Assembly: GCA_046349395.1 (NCBI GenBank)
Contig: JAXMCK010000004.1
Coordinates: forward strand, 620,001-684,000
Direction of reading: 5' to 3'
DNA: 64,000 nt
Source of the DNA: JAXMCK01 sp046349395
GTDB lineage: Bacteria > Pseudomonadota > Alphaproteobacteria > Geminicoccales > Geminicoccaceae
A program made the translations under genes and the position numbers. The stretch's first letter is position 1; the number at the start of each line of letters is the position of its first letter. Below are positions 1 through 8,167 of the stretch, piece after piece. Under the pieces are notes generated by a model that was given only the letters and a program-made list of their open reading frames with translations, was not told the DNA's origin and did not search any database.

Positions 1-2
1 CC

Positions 3-1499
3 TCAAGTAACGGCAGCAGCGGCACCGTCGAACCAGCGGGTGAAGGAAGCCTTCTGATCCCGGGTCAAGTGGAGATAGTGCTTGGTGCGGCGTTCGAGGA
101 TGTCCTCGGCCGTCCGAGCCCATTCCTCGCGACGCAGGAACTCGGCCTCGCCGGCGTAGAGCAGCCCACCGAAGTGCCGGCCTAGCCCGGAGAGGTCGGT
201 AACATCCCGCAGCAGAATGTCGGTCCGCGTGCCGTAGAGGCGGCCAAAATGTTCGGCCAAAGGCTCGGGCAGCCAAGGGTGGCGCTTCCGCAGATCGGCC
301 AGCCACGGGTCGAAGTCGGCATTCGGCATGTCGCCGCCGGGTAGCGTGCCATCGGCGGTCCAGGCGGGTTTCAGCTTCGGGAAGAAGGGGGTGAGGCGCT
401 CCATCGCGTGCTCGGCGAGCTTGCGGTAGGTCGTGATCTTGCCGCCGAAGATGGAGAGCAGCGGCGCCCTGCCCTCGCCGCCATCGATGTCGAAGACGTA
501 GTCGCGCGTGACGGCCGAGGGGTTGGCGGCCGAATCGTCGTAGAGCGGGCGCACGCCGGAGAAGGTGGCGACGATGTCCGACTGCTGTGGGGGCGTCTCG
601 AAGTAGCGGGCAAGGACGCCGAGCAGGTAGTCGGTCTCGGCCTTATCGCAGACGGCGTCCTCGGGCCGGCCCTCGACCGGGATGTCGGTGGTGCCGATGA
701 GGGCGAGGTCGCCCTCGTAGGGGTTCACGAAGATCACGCGCTTGTCGGTGTTCTGCAGCAGATAGGCCTGCGGGCCGTCCCAGAACTTTCGGATGACGAG
801 GTGGCTACCCTTCACGAGCCGCACGCGGCGGGCACTGTTCACACCGGCCACATGGGCCAGGACGTCCTCGACCCAGGGGCCGGCGGCGTTGACGAGGCAG
901 CGAGCCCGCACTGTGCGTGGGTGCTCGCCGTCCAATTCCGCTACCCAGCCATCGCCATCGCGGCGGGCGCTGACGATGGCGGTGCGAGTTAGGATCTCGG
1001 CACCGCGTTGCTGGGCGTCGAGCGCGTTCAGCACGACGAGTCGTGCGTCGTCGACCCAGCAGTCCGAGTACTCGAAGGCAGTGCCGAAGTCGGCCTTGAG
1101 GGGCGCCCCTTCCGGATCGCGGCGGAGATCGAGGGTCCGCGTCCCGGGCAGGCGCTGGCGACCGCCCAGATGGTCGTAGAGGAAGAGGCCGGTACGGACG
1201 AGCCAGCGGGGGCGCATCTCGGGCACGTGCGGCAGGACGAATCGCATTGGCCAGATGATGTGCGGTGCTAGGCGCAGCAGCACCTCGCGCTCGATCAGCG
1301 CCTCGCGGACGAGCCGGAACTCGTAGTATTCGAGGTAGCGCAGGCCGCCATGCACGAGCTTGCCGCTGCGCGACGAGGTGCCCTGGGCCAGATCGTCCTT
1401 CTCGCAGAGGAGGACGGACAGGCCGCGGCCGGCGGCGTCCCTTGCAATGCCGGCACCGTTGATGCCGCCGCCGACGACGAGAAGGTCGACCTCGTCCAT
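3..1499 (-). CDS. glpD: FAD-dependent glycerol-3-phosphate / polyol-phosphate dehydrogenase (GlpD/EryB type)
   Basis: A 498-residue flavoprotein, close to the ~500 residues usual for GlpD. The N-terminus has the FAD-binding Rossmann motif GGGINGAGIARDAAGRG, followed by the family signature GTSSRSGKLVHGGLRYLE. The C-terminal third contains FGGKITTYRKLAEHAMER, also typical. The family oxidises glycerol-3-phosphate at the membrane and passes electrons to quinone; EryB, a homologue, oxidises erythritol-4-phosphate. It is the last gene of the operon starting at 10612, 5 bases after the hydroxyacid dehydrogenase. Because an EryA-like kinase lies in the same operon, the true substrate may be a four- or five-carbon polyol phosphate rather than glycerol-3-phosphate. 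Family assignment is sure; substrate is inference. Confidence 0.9.
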   Translation of the reverse strand: MDEVDLLVVGGGINGAGIARDAAGRGLSVLLCEKDDLAQGTSSRSGKLVHGGLRYLEYYEFRLVREALIEREVLLRLAPHIIWPMRFVLPHVPEMRPRWLVRTGLFLYDHLGGRQRLPGTRTLDLRRDPEGAPLKADFGTAFEYSDCWVDDARLVVLNALDAQQRGAEILTRTAIVSARRDGDGWVAELDGEHPRTVRARCLVNAAGPWVEDVLAHVAGVNSARRVRLVKGSHLVIRKFWDGPQAYLLQNTDKRVIFVNPYEGDLALIGTTDIPVEGRPEDAVCDKAETDYLLGVLARYFETPPQQSDIVATFSGVRPLYDDSAANPSAVTRDYVFDIDGGEGRAPLLSIFGGKITTYRKLAEHAMERLTPFFPKLKPAWTADGTLPGGDMPNADFDPWLADLRKRHPWLPEPLAEHFGRLYGTRTDILLRDVTDLSGLGRHFGGLLYAGEAEFLRREEWARTAEDILERRTKHYLHLTRDQKASFTRWFDGAAAAVT

Positions 1500-1504
1500 C
1501 CGGC

Positions 1505-2545
1505 TCAGCAGGGATTGAGCGGGGGCTCGCCGCGGAGAAACCGCGCCACTTCCTCGGCCACCATCTCGGCGGCGTAGCGCACGGTGCGGCGGGAGGCGCC
1601 GGCGATGTGCGGGGTCAAAGTGACATTCGGCAGCTTCAGGAGCGGCCAGTCGGGCGGTGGCGGCTCGATGCCGAAGGTCTCCAGCATCGCCCCGCGCAGA
1701 TGGCCGGACGCCAACGCTGCGTTAAGGGCGTCGTAGTCGACCATCGGGCCGCGCGCGGTGTTGATGAAGTAGGCGCCGCGGCGCATCCGGGCGAACTGAC
1801 GTGCGCCCAGAAAGCCCGTCGTCTCCTTGGTGACGCGGGCGTGCAGGCTGACGATGTCCGAGCGTTCCAGAAGCTCGTCGAGCCCGACCGCCTCGACACC
1901 GTCGTCGATGTCCACCTGCTGCAACGGGACATAGGGGTCGTCGACCAGGATGCGGCAGCCGAAAGGCTGCAGGAGCCGGGTGACGCGGGTGCCGATGAAG
2001 CCGTAGCCGATGAGGCCGACGGTGAGGTCGCAGAGTTCGTCGCCGGTCAGGTCGGCCCGGTAGAGGTCGCCGCGCCAGACGCCCTGGCGGAGCGCTTCGT
2101 GGCCCGCCCGGATCAGGCGCGTCTCGGCGAGGATGGCACCGATCGTGAACTCGGCCACCGCGGAGGCATTGCGGCCGGGTGCGTTCACGACCTTCACGCC
2201 GCGCTCGCGGGCGGCCGCCATGTCGATGTTGACCGGGCCCCCGCGCGACACAGCGATGAGCTTCAGGTCCGGCAGCCGGTCGAGCATGGGACCGGTCACG
2301 GGTGCCAGGTGGTTCACCAAGATGGAGGCATTGCCGATGAAATCGGCGATGGCGTCGGGATCGCCCATGAACTCCTTGAGGCCGGCGAGGCCGGGTTTGG
2401 CGTAGCCGTGCTCCATCGGCTCGTCGGGCCAGGGCAGTTCCAGCGAGCGGCAGGCGAGATCGAGACCGAGCTTGTCCAACTCGGCCTGGAAGTAGGACGG
2501 CAGCATGAAGCGGTCGCCGACGATGGCGATCTCGGTCGAACTCAT
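1505..2545 (-). CDS. D-isomer-specific 2-hydroxyacid dehydrogenase
   Basis: A 346-residue NAD(P)-dependent oxidoreductase of the D-2-hydroxyacid dehydrogenase family (phosphoglycerate dehydrogenase-like). The nucleotide-binding motif GLIGYGFIGTRV is visible mid-protein. The catalytic residues are in place: Arg in NTARGPMVD, Glu in the segment ETFGIEP, and His in TPHIAGAS. Its start overlaps the kinase stop by 4 bases (ATGA), so the two are translationally coupled. Family members act on 2-hydroxy or 2-keto acids and sometimes on sugar-derived acids. Within this operon it probably handles a later intermediate or side product of polyol breakdown; the exact reaction cannot be read from the sequence. 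Confidence 0.85.
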   Translation of the reverse strand: MSSTEIAIVGDRFMLPSYFQAELDKLGLDLACRSLELPWPDEPMEHGYAKPGLAGLKEFMGDPDAIADFIGNASILVNHLAPVTGPMLDRLPDLKLIAVSRGGPVNIDMAAARERGVKVVNAPGRNASAVAEFTIGAILAETRLIRAGHEALRQGVWRGDLYRADLTGDELCDLTVGLIGYGFIGTRVTRLLQPFGCRILVDDPYVPLQQVDIDDGVEAVGLDELLERSDIVSLHARVTKETTGFLGARQFARMRRGAYFINTARGPMVDYDALNAALASGHLRGAMLETFGIEPPPPDWPLLKLPNVTLTPHIAGASRRTVRYAAEMVAEEVARFLRGEPPLNPC

Positions 2546-4101
2546 GCGTTTTCCCTGGCGGCGGTGAGCGAGGCCCAGCTGCCGTGCATCTGCTCGTGCA
2601 TCTCGCGATAGATCGGGTAGAGGCGGTCGTAGAGGCCGACCAGCTTCGGATCGGGCTCGACGGTGGCGCCCAGGAGTGGGTCGACCCAGCGGGCGCAGGC
2701 CTCGGCCATGTCGGGGAAGAGACCCGTGCCGACCGCGGCCATCATCGCCACGCCCGCGGCACCGGCCTCCTCGCGCGAGCTTTCGCGCACCGGGGAGCCG
2801 ACAGCACTGGCGAGGATCTTCTTCAGCGACCGCGAGCGGGCGGCGCCGCCGGCGACGCGGATCTCCTCGGGACGGTGGCCGATGGCGGCGTAGCAGTCAC
2901 GTGCGGCGAGGCCCAAGCCCTCGTAAACCGCGCGGACGACGTCCACGAAGCCCACCGACTGATCGAGACCGGAAAGCTGGGCACGGGCGTTCACGTCGAC
3001 GAAGGGACCGCGTTCGCCGGCACTGCTGATGTAGGGATGGTAGATGCCGGCTCCGGGCTTGGCGTCCAGAACTTTGGAATCAAGCGCCAGCAGAGCCGTT
3101 CGCCGCTCGACCTCGTGACCTAGCGCGGCCGATGCCTGGCAGGCCAGCCCGACGATCCAGTCGATGTTCAGCGTCGCCGCCATGTTCGACTGCATCTGCG
3201 CCAAGGTGCCGGGCACCGGGAACGGCATGGTATAGCCCGTTGGCATGGCCGCCAGCTCGATCCGATCGGCGGAGTCGAACAACCGCATGTGCATGCCGGT
3301 CGAGCCGACAATCGAAGCGCCGACCTGCCGGCCGGGAGCGTAGAGGCCGCCGCCGAGGGCGGTGCACACGACGTCGAGGAAGCCCAGCGCCACCGGCGTG
3401 CCGGCGGGCAGGCCCGTCGCCTCGGCGGCAGCTTCGGACAGCGGTCGGGTCTCGCGGGAGCCGTTGCGCATCGGCGGCAGCAGCCGGCCGAGCTCAGGGA
3501 TGCCGATCGCCTCCAACACCGAGCCGGCATAGGTGCGGCTGCGGTAGTCGCCGAAGGTGAAGGTGCCTTCCGCTTCGTCGGTTGCCCGCTCGCCGGTGAG
3601 ATTGAAGTAGAGCCAGTCCTTGCAGTGGAAGGCGGTCGAGGCCCGCTCCAGCAGTTCCGGCGTGTGCCGCTTCAGCCAGACGAGTTGGGCCGACTGGTTG
3701 CAAGCGTTCATGCCGCAGCCGGTGGAACGGTAGACGAGGATACGAGCGCCGGAGCGGTCGAACTCCTCGACAATCCCGGCGGCGCGGGAATCGAGCCAGA
3801 GCCAGCCGCCGCCGACGGGCCGGCCCTCGGCATCGATCAGCCAAGTGCCGTCGCCCTGCCCCGTCACGCCGATCGCGCGAAGCCGCCGGCCGAGATCGGG
3901 CGTTCCGGCCGCAAGCTCGCGCAGGCAGGCGGCGGTCTCCGTCCAGGTGCGATCCAGATCCTGTTCTACCCCGCCGCCGGGAAGGGTCTCGTACTTGTTG
4001 GGACGGCTGGCGACGGTGAGCTGTCGGCCGTCGGCATCGAACAACACGGCCTTGATGACCGAGGTGCCGGCATCGACGCCGATGATGAGATCGCGGCTCA
4101 C
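2542..4101 (-). CDS. FGGY-family carbohydrate kinase, erythritol kinase (EryA)-like
   Basis: A 519-residue FGGY kinase with the N-terminal phosphate-binding motif IIGVDAGTSVIKAVLF and the C-terminal adenosine-site motif VAGGAARSRSLKKILA. The stretches NKYETLPGGGVEQDL, GQGDGTWLID and FHCKDWLYFNLTGERATD are what I recognise from erythritol kinases of rhizobia and Brucella. The family phosphorylates a polyol or ketose with ATP in the cytoplasm. It lies between the ABC importer and two dehydrogenases and overlaps both neighbours by 4 bases, so import, phosphorylation and oxidation are encoded as one unit. Erythritol or a related tetritol/pentitol is the best guess; xylulose or ribulose kinase activity is the alternative. 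Confidence 0.85.
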   Translation of the reverse strand: MSRDLIIGVDAGTSVIKAVLFDADGRQLTVASRPNKYETLPGGGVEQDLDRTWTETAACLRELAAGTPDLGRRLRAIGVTGQGDGTWLIDAEGRPVGGGWLWLDSRAAGIVEEFDRSGARILVYRSTGCGMNACNQSAQLVWLKRHTPELLERASTAFHCKDWLYFNLTGERATDEAEGTFTFGDYRSRTYAGSVLEAIGIPELGRLLPPMRNGSRETRPLSEAAAEATGLPAGTPVALGFLDVVCTALGGGLYAPGRQVGASIVGSTGMHMRLFDSADRIELAAMPTGYTMPFPVPGTLAQMQSNMAATLNIDWIVGLACQASAALGHEVERRTALLALDSKVLDAKPGAGIYHPYISSAGERGPFVDVNARAQLSGLDQSVGFVDVVRAVYEGLGLAARDCYAAIGHRPEEIRVAGGAARSRSLKKILASAVGSPVRESSREEAGAAGVAMMAAVGTGLFPDMAEACARWVDPLLGATVEPDPKLVGLYDRLYPIYREMHEQMHGSWASLTAARENA

Positions 4102-5240
4102 GCGGCGGCCCTCGGCTCCGCGGTGCCGGCACCCAGGCCATGCCGGAGTGCGTCGCCGGAGCCGGCGTCGAACAGATGCAGGGCCGCAGGCGGCAGGTCG
4201 AGACGCACCTGGTCGCCCGCCGACACCGGCAGCAAGCCGTCCGTCACCGCGATCAGCATGCAGCCGCCGACGTCGAGGCCGACATGGGTCTGGTCACCGA
4301 GCCACTGGTTGGAAACGACGGTGCCGCTGAGTGGCCCGTCGCCGACCCGGATGCGATGCGGCCTGATGCCCAGAGCGACCGGCCTGTCGGTCGGGAGACC
4401 CTCCGGCAGGGTAGGCAATTCGAGGACAAATGCCGGCTGGCCGCCGGGCTGCCTTATCGCCAGCCGCAGCCTGCCGTCCTCGCGCTGCAGCGTGCCGTCC
4501 AGCATGTTCATGGGCGGCTCGCCGATGAACGAGGCGACGAAGAGGTTGGCCGGGCGCTCCTTCAACTCGGCAGGCGTGCCGAGCTGCATCAGCCGGCCGC
4601 CTTCCATGACGGCGATCCGGTCGGCGAGCGCCAGCGCTTCGGTCTGGTCGTGGGTGACGAGCACGCTCGTCATGCCGTGGGTGATGAGCCAGTCCTTGAT
4701 CCGGGCGCGCAGGATCGCCCGGAGCTGCGGCTCCAGCTGGCCCATCGGCTCGTCGAGCAGGGTGAGCCCCGCCGACCGGACCAGGGCGCGGGCGAGACCG
4801 GCTCGCTGCTGCTGACCACCGGAGATGGTGGGCGGGTAGCGGTCCAGGATGTCGCCGATCTCCAGGAGATCGGCTATCGCCTTCACCTTGCCCTGCACCT
4901 CGGCGGCAGGCTTGCGATCGCGCAGCAGGGCGAACTGGATATTGTCTCGGACGCGCAGCGGCGGATAGAGGGCGTAGCCCTCGAACGCCATCGCCACGTC
5001 CCGCTCGGAGGGGGCCAGATCGTTCAGCCGGCGGCCGCCCAGCGTGATCTCGCCGGCCGTGATGTCCTCGAAACCGGCGATCATGCGCAGCGTGCTGGTC
5101 TTGCCGCAGCCCGAGGAGCCGAGAAGACCGACGATCTCGCCGTCGGCGATGGTCATCGTCAGCGAACGCACGGCATGCACGTCCGCCTTGCCGCGACTAC
5201 GGTAGACCTTGTCGACGTCCCGAATGACGAGCGACGCCAT
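4098..5240 (-). CDS. Sugar/polyol ABC importer ATPase, subunit 1 (GlpS-like)
   Basis: A 380-residue nucleotide-binding protein of the MalK/UgpC class with a C-terminal TOBE-type domain. Walker A is GSSGCGKTS (residues 41-49), the signature is ISGGQ (139-143), Walker B ends in Asp163-Glu164 and the H-loop His is residue 197. The Q-loop reads MAFEGYALYPP, so the usual Gln is Glu87. It overlaps the next ATPase gene by one base (TGATG). Two different ATPases in one importer recalls the GlpS/GlpT pair of the rhizobial glycerol transporter. This subunit keeps the catalytic Glu and His that its partner at 5240-6331 has lost. Confidence 0.92.
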   Translation of the reverse strand: MASLVIRDVDKVYRSRGKADVHAVRSLTMTIADGEIVGLLGSSGCGKTSTLRMIAGFEDITAGEITLGGRRLNDLAPSERDVAMAFEGYALYPPLRVRDNIQFALLRDRKPAAEVQGKVKAIADLLEIGDILDRYPPTISGGQQQRAGLARALVRSAGLTLLDEPMGQLEPQLRAILRARIKDWLITHGMTSVLVTHDQTEALALADRIAVMEGGRLMQLGTPAELKERPANLFVASFIGEPPMNMLDGTLQREDGRLRLAIRQPGGQPAFVLELPTLPEGLPTDRPVALGIRPHRIRVGDGPLSGTVVSNQWLGDQTHVGLDVGGCMLIAVTDGLLPVSAGDQVRLDLPPAALHLFDAGSGDALRHGLGAGTAEPRAAA

Positions 5241-6331
5241 CAGGCAGCAGCCCGCAGCCGCGTACCGCTCTCGGCGTCGAACAGCATCGCCTTCTCGTAG
5301 TCGATCCTGGCCCAGACGGCCCTGTGGCCGCGGCCGAATGCAACGGCCGCCGCCTCTCCGGCCGATGCCAGAAGTTCGCTCCGATCCTTGGCACGCAGGA
5401 ACAGGACCGTGCGGACATTGAGCGGCGTCACGGCGTCGAGCTCCAGCGGCAGCGCGTCCTCGGCCGCCTCGTTCCGGACTTCGATGTGCTCGGGGCGTAG
5501 CCCCAGCAGGCAGGATCGACCGGCGAGGCCGGCATAGCCTGGGGGAAGCGTGACGGAACCGCCGAATAGGTCGACCTCCGGGCCGTTGGCACCGGCTTTG
5601 GGTGTCACCGGGTAGAGATTGATGGTGGGATCGCCGAACAGGCTGGCGATGCGGACGTCGTCGGGATCGCTGTAGATCGCCCTGGGGCTGCCGATCTGGC
5701 GAAACTTGCCGTCGATGAGCACGCCGACGCGGTCGCCCAGCGCCATCGCCTCGCGGTAGTCCTGCGTCACGTAGAGGGCCGTCGAGTGAACGGCGCGCAG
5801 AACCCGTGGCAGCTCCAGCCGCATCTCGTAGCGGAGTTTGGCGTCGACGTTGCGTAAGGGATCGTCGAGCAGGAGCAGCTTCGGTCCGCGGACCAGGGCG
5901 CGGGCCAGGGCGGTGCGCTGCTTCTGGCCGTTGGAAAGGGCGCGCGGCGCATGCTCCAGAACGTGATCGATGCGCAGCAGGCGGGCGATCTCCCTTACTT
6001 TTTGGTCTGCACCCTCGGCGCCATGGGCGCGAAGCGGACTCGCGATATTCTCGAACGCCGTCAGGTGCGGGTAGAGCGCGAAGTTCTGGAAGGCCATGCC
6101 GACGTCGCGCTGCTCCGGGCCGAGGCCCACGAGCGAGACGCCCTCGATACGAACGTCGCCCTGGTCCGGCTGCTCGATGCCGGCGATCAGGCGCAGCAGC
6201 ACGGTCTTCCCGCCCCCCGACGGGCCAAACACGACGACCGTCTCGCCCCGCTCGACGGTGAGGTCGAGGCCGTCCAGAACCTTGTTGCGGCCGAACGACT
6301 TCGAGACGGACTGCAGGACGAGGTAACTCAT
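5240..6331 (-). CDS. Sugar/polyol ABC importer ATPase, subunit 2, with degenerate catalytic motifs (GlpT-like)
   Basis: A 363-residue MalK/UgpC-class ATPase. I place the start at the ATG whose complement ends at 6331, giving MSYLVLQSVSKSFG; it overlaps the permease stop by 4 bases. Walker A is intact (GPSGGGKT, 36-43) and the Q-loop has FQNFALYPHL. The signature is LSNGQ (132-136) instead of LSGGQ. Walker B is LLLLDDP, so the catalytic Glu is Asp157, and the H-loop reads YVTQDY, with Gln190 in place of His. These changes suggest it binds ATP but hydrolyses poorly. It would form a heterodimer with the product of 4098-5240. Confidence 0.92.
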   Translation of the reverse strand: MSYLVLQSVSKSFGRNKVLDGLDLTVERGETVVVFGPSGGGKTVLLRLIAGIEQPDQGDVRIEGVSLVGLGPEQRDVGMAFQNFALYPHLTAFENIASPLRAHGAEGADQKVREIARLLRIDHVLEHAPRALSNGQKQRTALARALVRGPKLLLLDDPLRNVDAKLRYEMRLELPRVLRAVHSTALYVTQDYREAMALGDRVGVLIDGKFRQIGSPRAIYSDPDDVRIASLFGDPTINLYPVTPKAGANGPEVDLFGGSVTLPPGYAGLAGRSCLLGLRPEHIEVRNEAAEDALPLELDAVTPLNVRTVLFLRAKDRSELLASAGEAAAVAFGRGHRAVWARIDYEKAMLFDAESGTRLRAAA

Positions 6332-7185
6332 CCCTTCACCGCCCCCAGCGACAGGCCCTCGACGAGATAGCGCTGGGCATAGAGCGCCAGCAGCAGGACC
6401 GGCGTGATCGACAGCACGATCGACGCGGCGATCTGGCCGTACTGGATGCCCGACGCGGTCACGAACGCCAGGGCGCCGACGGTGACCGGCTGCTTCGATG
6501 CCGAGGCAAGGATGAGCGCGAAGACGAAGTTGTTCCAGGCGAAGATGAAAGCGAGGAGGCCGGCGGCGGCGATGCCGGGCCGCGCCAGCGGGATCGCGAT
6601 CTTGGTGAACGTCGTCCACCAGGAGTGGCCGTCGATCCGGTACGCGTGCTCGATGTCCGGATTGATGTCCTCGAAGTAGCCGCGGACGATCCAGAGGATC
6701 AGCGGCAGGCAGATGAGCTGGTAGACCCAGATCAGGCCGACCCAGGTGTCGGTGAGGCCGAGTTGCCGGAAGTAGAGGCTGAGCGGCAGCAGCACCAAGA
6801 GAGGCGGCGCGAAGCGGAAGCTCAGCAGCGTGAAGGCGATGTCCTCGCCGAGGCGGAAGCGGAACCGGGCGAAGGCGTAGGCCGCGGGCACGCCCAGCAG
6901 CAGCGAGAGGGCGACAGAGACCGCACTCAACACCACGCTGTTCTTGAGGTTGTTCATGAACGGCACTTCGAGCGTGCCGGCGGCCGTCTCCAGCTTGCCG
7001 GAGATCAGGGCCGCGTAGTTGGACAGCGTCGGCTCGAAGACGAGCGAGGGCGGAATGCGCAGGATCTGCTCGTTCGTCTGGAACGACATGAGGAGGATCC
7101 AGACGAGCGGGAAGAGGAAGAAGGTCGCTACGAGCAAGTAGGCGACGATCTTTCCGATCTTCTTCAGCGGCGAGGATCGGCGCAT
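6328..7185 (-). CDS. Carbohydrate ABC transporter permease (MalG type)
   Basis: A 285-residue inner-membrane protein with about six hydrophobic helices, beginning with the segment IVAYLLVATFFLFPLVWILL. The cytoplasmic coupling loop that docks onto the ATPase is recognisable as EHAYRIDGHSWWTTF followed by AIPLARPG, a variant of the EAA motif with the conserved Gly. Size and topology fit the MalG/UgpE half of a binding-protein-dependent importer. It is separated by 3 bases from the other permease and overlaps the ATPase start by 4 bases. It forms the membrane channel with the product of 7189-8115. Confidence 0.92.
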   Translation of the reverse strand: MRRSSPLKKIGKIVAYLLVATFFLFPLVWILLMSFQTNEQILRIPPSLVFEPTLSNYAALISGKLETAAGTLEVPFMNNLKNSVVLSAVSVALSLLLGVPAAYAFARFRFRLGEDIAFTLLSFRFAPPLLVLLPLSLYFRQLGLTDTWVGLIWVYQLICLPLILWIVRGYFEDINPDIEHAYRIDGHSWWTTFTKIAIPLARPGIAAAGLLAFIFAWNNFVFALILASASKQPVTVGALAFVTASGIQYGQIAASIVLSITPVLLLALYAQRYLVEGLSLGAVKG

Positions 7186-7188
7186 GGC

Positions 7189-8115
7189 TCAGGCGGCCCC
7201 ATGGGCGCGCTCGCGCAGGCGCAGCCACTGCTTGATGAAGATGTTGGAGAGGAAATAGGTGATGGCCCACAGGATCATCAGGAGTGCGGTCGACCGGCCG
7301 ACATTGAAGTTCTTGAAAAAGTCGAGATAGGCCTGGACCTGGAAGACGAGCAGCGAATCGCCGGGCCCGCCTTGGGTCATGGCGTAGATGATGTCGAACT
7401 GCTGCAGGCTGTCCAGCATCCGGAACAGGGCCGCCGTGATGATGTAGGGCATGAGCATCGGCAGCGTGATGCGGAAGAAGACGAAGCTGCCCGGCACGCC
7501 ATCGAGCTCGGCGGCCTCGAAGGGCTGCGTCGGCAGGGCACGGAGGCCGGCCAGCAGCAGGATCATGATGAACGGCGTGTAGACCCAGATGTCGACCAGC
7601 AGCACAGTCAGAAGTGCGGTCGAGGGGGCCGACGCCCAGCGGAAATCGGTGACGCCGACGAGGGTCAGAAGGTAGCTCAGGATCCCGAAATCGGGATGGG
7701 TCATGAGCTTCCACATCAAGGAGGCGATGGCCGGGGCGACCATCAGCGGCAGCAGCAGGGCCACCGACAACGCATTGTTGTACCAGGTCCGGCGGCGCAG
7801 CAGCATCGCGATGGCCAGACCCAGCACCAGCTCGATCGCCACCGCGAGGATCGCGTAGGTGAGCGAGATCTGCAGCGTCCACCAGAACTGGTGGCTCTGG
7901 AACAGCTGCGTGTACTGCTCGAACCAGGTGAACTTGCGCATCATCGGCAAGTTCAGGTTGTAGCGCTGCAGCGAGTACCAGGCGGCGGTGAAGAACGGGA
8001 TCAGGATCCCGATGCAGACCAGCAAGGCCGGCAGCGACAGGAGATAGGGCAGCACCGAGCGGCCGATCGAGGACCGGCCGGCTGCGCTCGGTGAAGCTGC
8101 GACGGCTGTTGCCAT
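7189..8115 (-). CDS. Carbohydrate ABC transporter permease (MalF type)
   Basis: A 308-residue inner-membrane permease. After a short basic N-terminus it has a first helix (LPYLLSLPALLVCIGILIPF) and further hydrophobic segments, with the EAA coupling loop EAAELDGVPGSFVFF followed by ITLPMLMP. It belongs to the MalF/UgpA half of sugar importers and pairs with the product of 6328-7185. It starts 52 bases after the binding-protein gene; that gap holds a strong hairpin at 8135-8160, which may lower its expression relative to the binding protein. Confidence 0.92.
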   Translation of the reverse strand: MATAVAASPSAAGRSSIGRSVLPYLLSLPALLVCIGILIPFFTAAWYSLQRYNLNLPMMRKFTWFEQYTQLFQSHQFWWTLQISLTYAILAVAIELVLGLAIAMLLRRRTWYNNALSVALLLPLMVAPAIASLMWKLMTHPDFGILSYLLTLVGVTDFRWASAPSTALLTVLLVDIWVYTPFIMILLLAGLRALPTQPFEAAELDGVPGSFVFFRITLPMLMPYIITAALFRMLDSLQQFDIIYAMTQGGPGDSLLVFQVQAYLDFFKNFNVGRSTALLMILWAITYFLSNIFIKQWLRLRERAHGAA

Positions 8116-8134
8116 GCGGTGCGGGCCGAGGTGC

Positions 8135-8160
8135 CGGGGGCGGCGCGGTGGCCGCCCCCG
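8135..8160 (-). promoter_or_regulatory. Intercistronic hairpin after the binding-protein gene
   Basis: A perfect 10-bp inverted repeat (8135-8144 with 8151-8160) around a 6-base loop, 7 bases after the stop of the solute-binding-protein gene and before the permease start. All stem pairs are G-C. There is no T-tract, so it is not a standard Rho-independent terminator. The likely role, by analogy with the malE-malF interval, is protecting the upstream mRNA or reducing read-through so that binding protein is made in excess. Structure is seen; role is inferred. Confidence 0.6.
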
Positions 8161-8167
8161 ATCCCGA

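Noticed and set aside
5240..7882. 880-codon minus-strand frame that would fuse permease-region sequence to the ATPase
   Set aside because: The first 517 residues are low-complexity shadow of the two permease genes. The ATPase starts at 6331 with an ATGA overlap.
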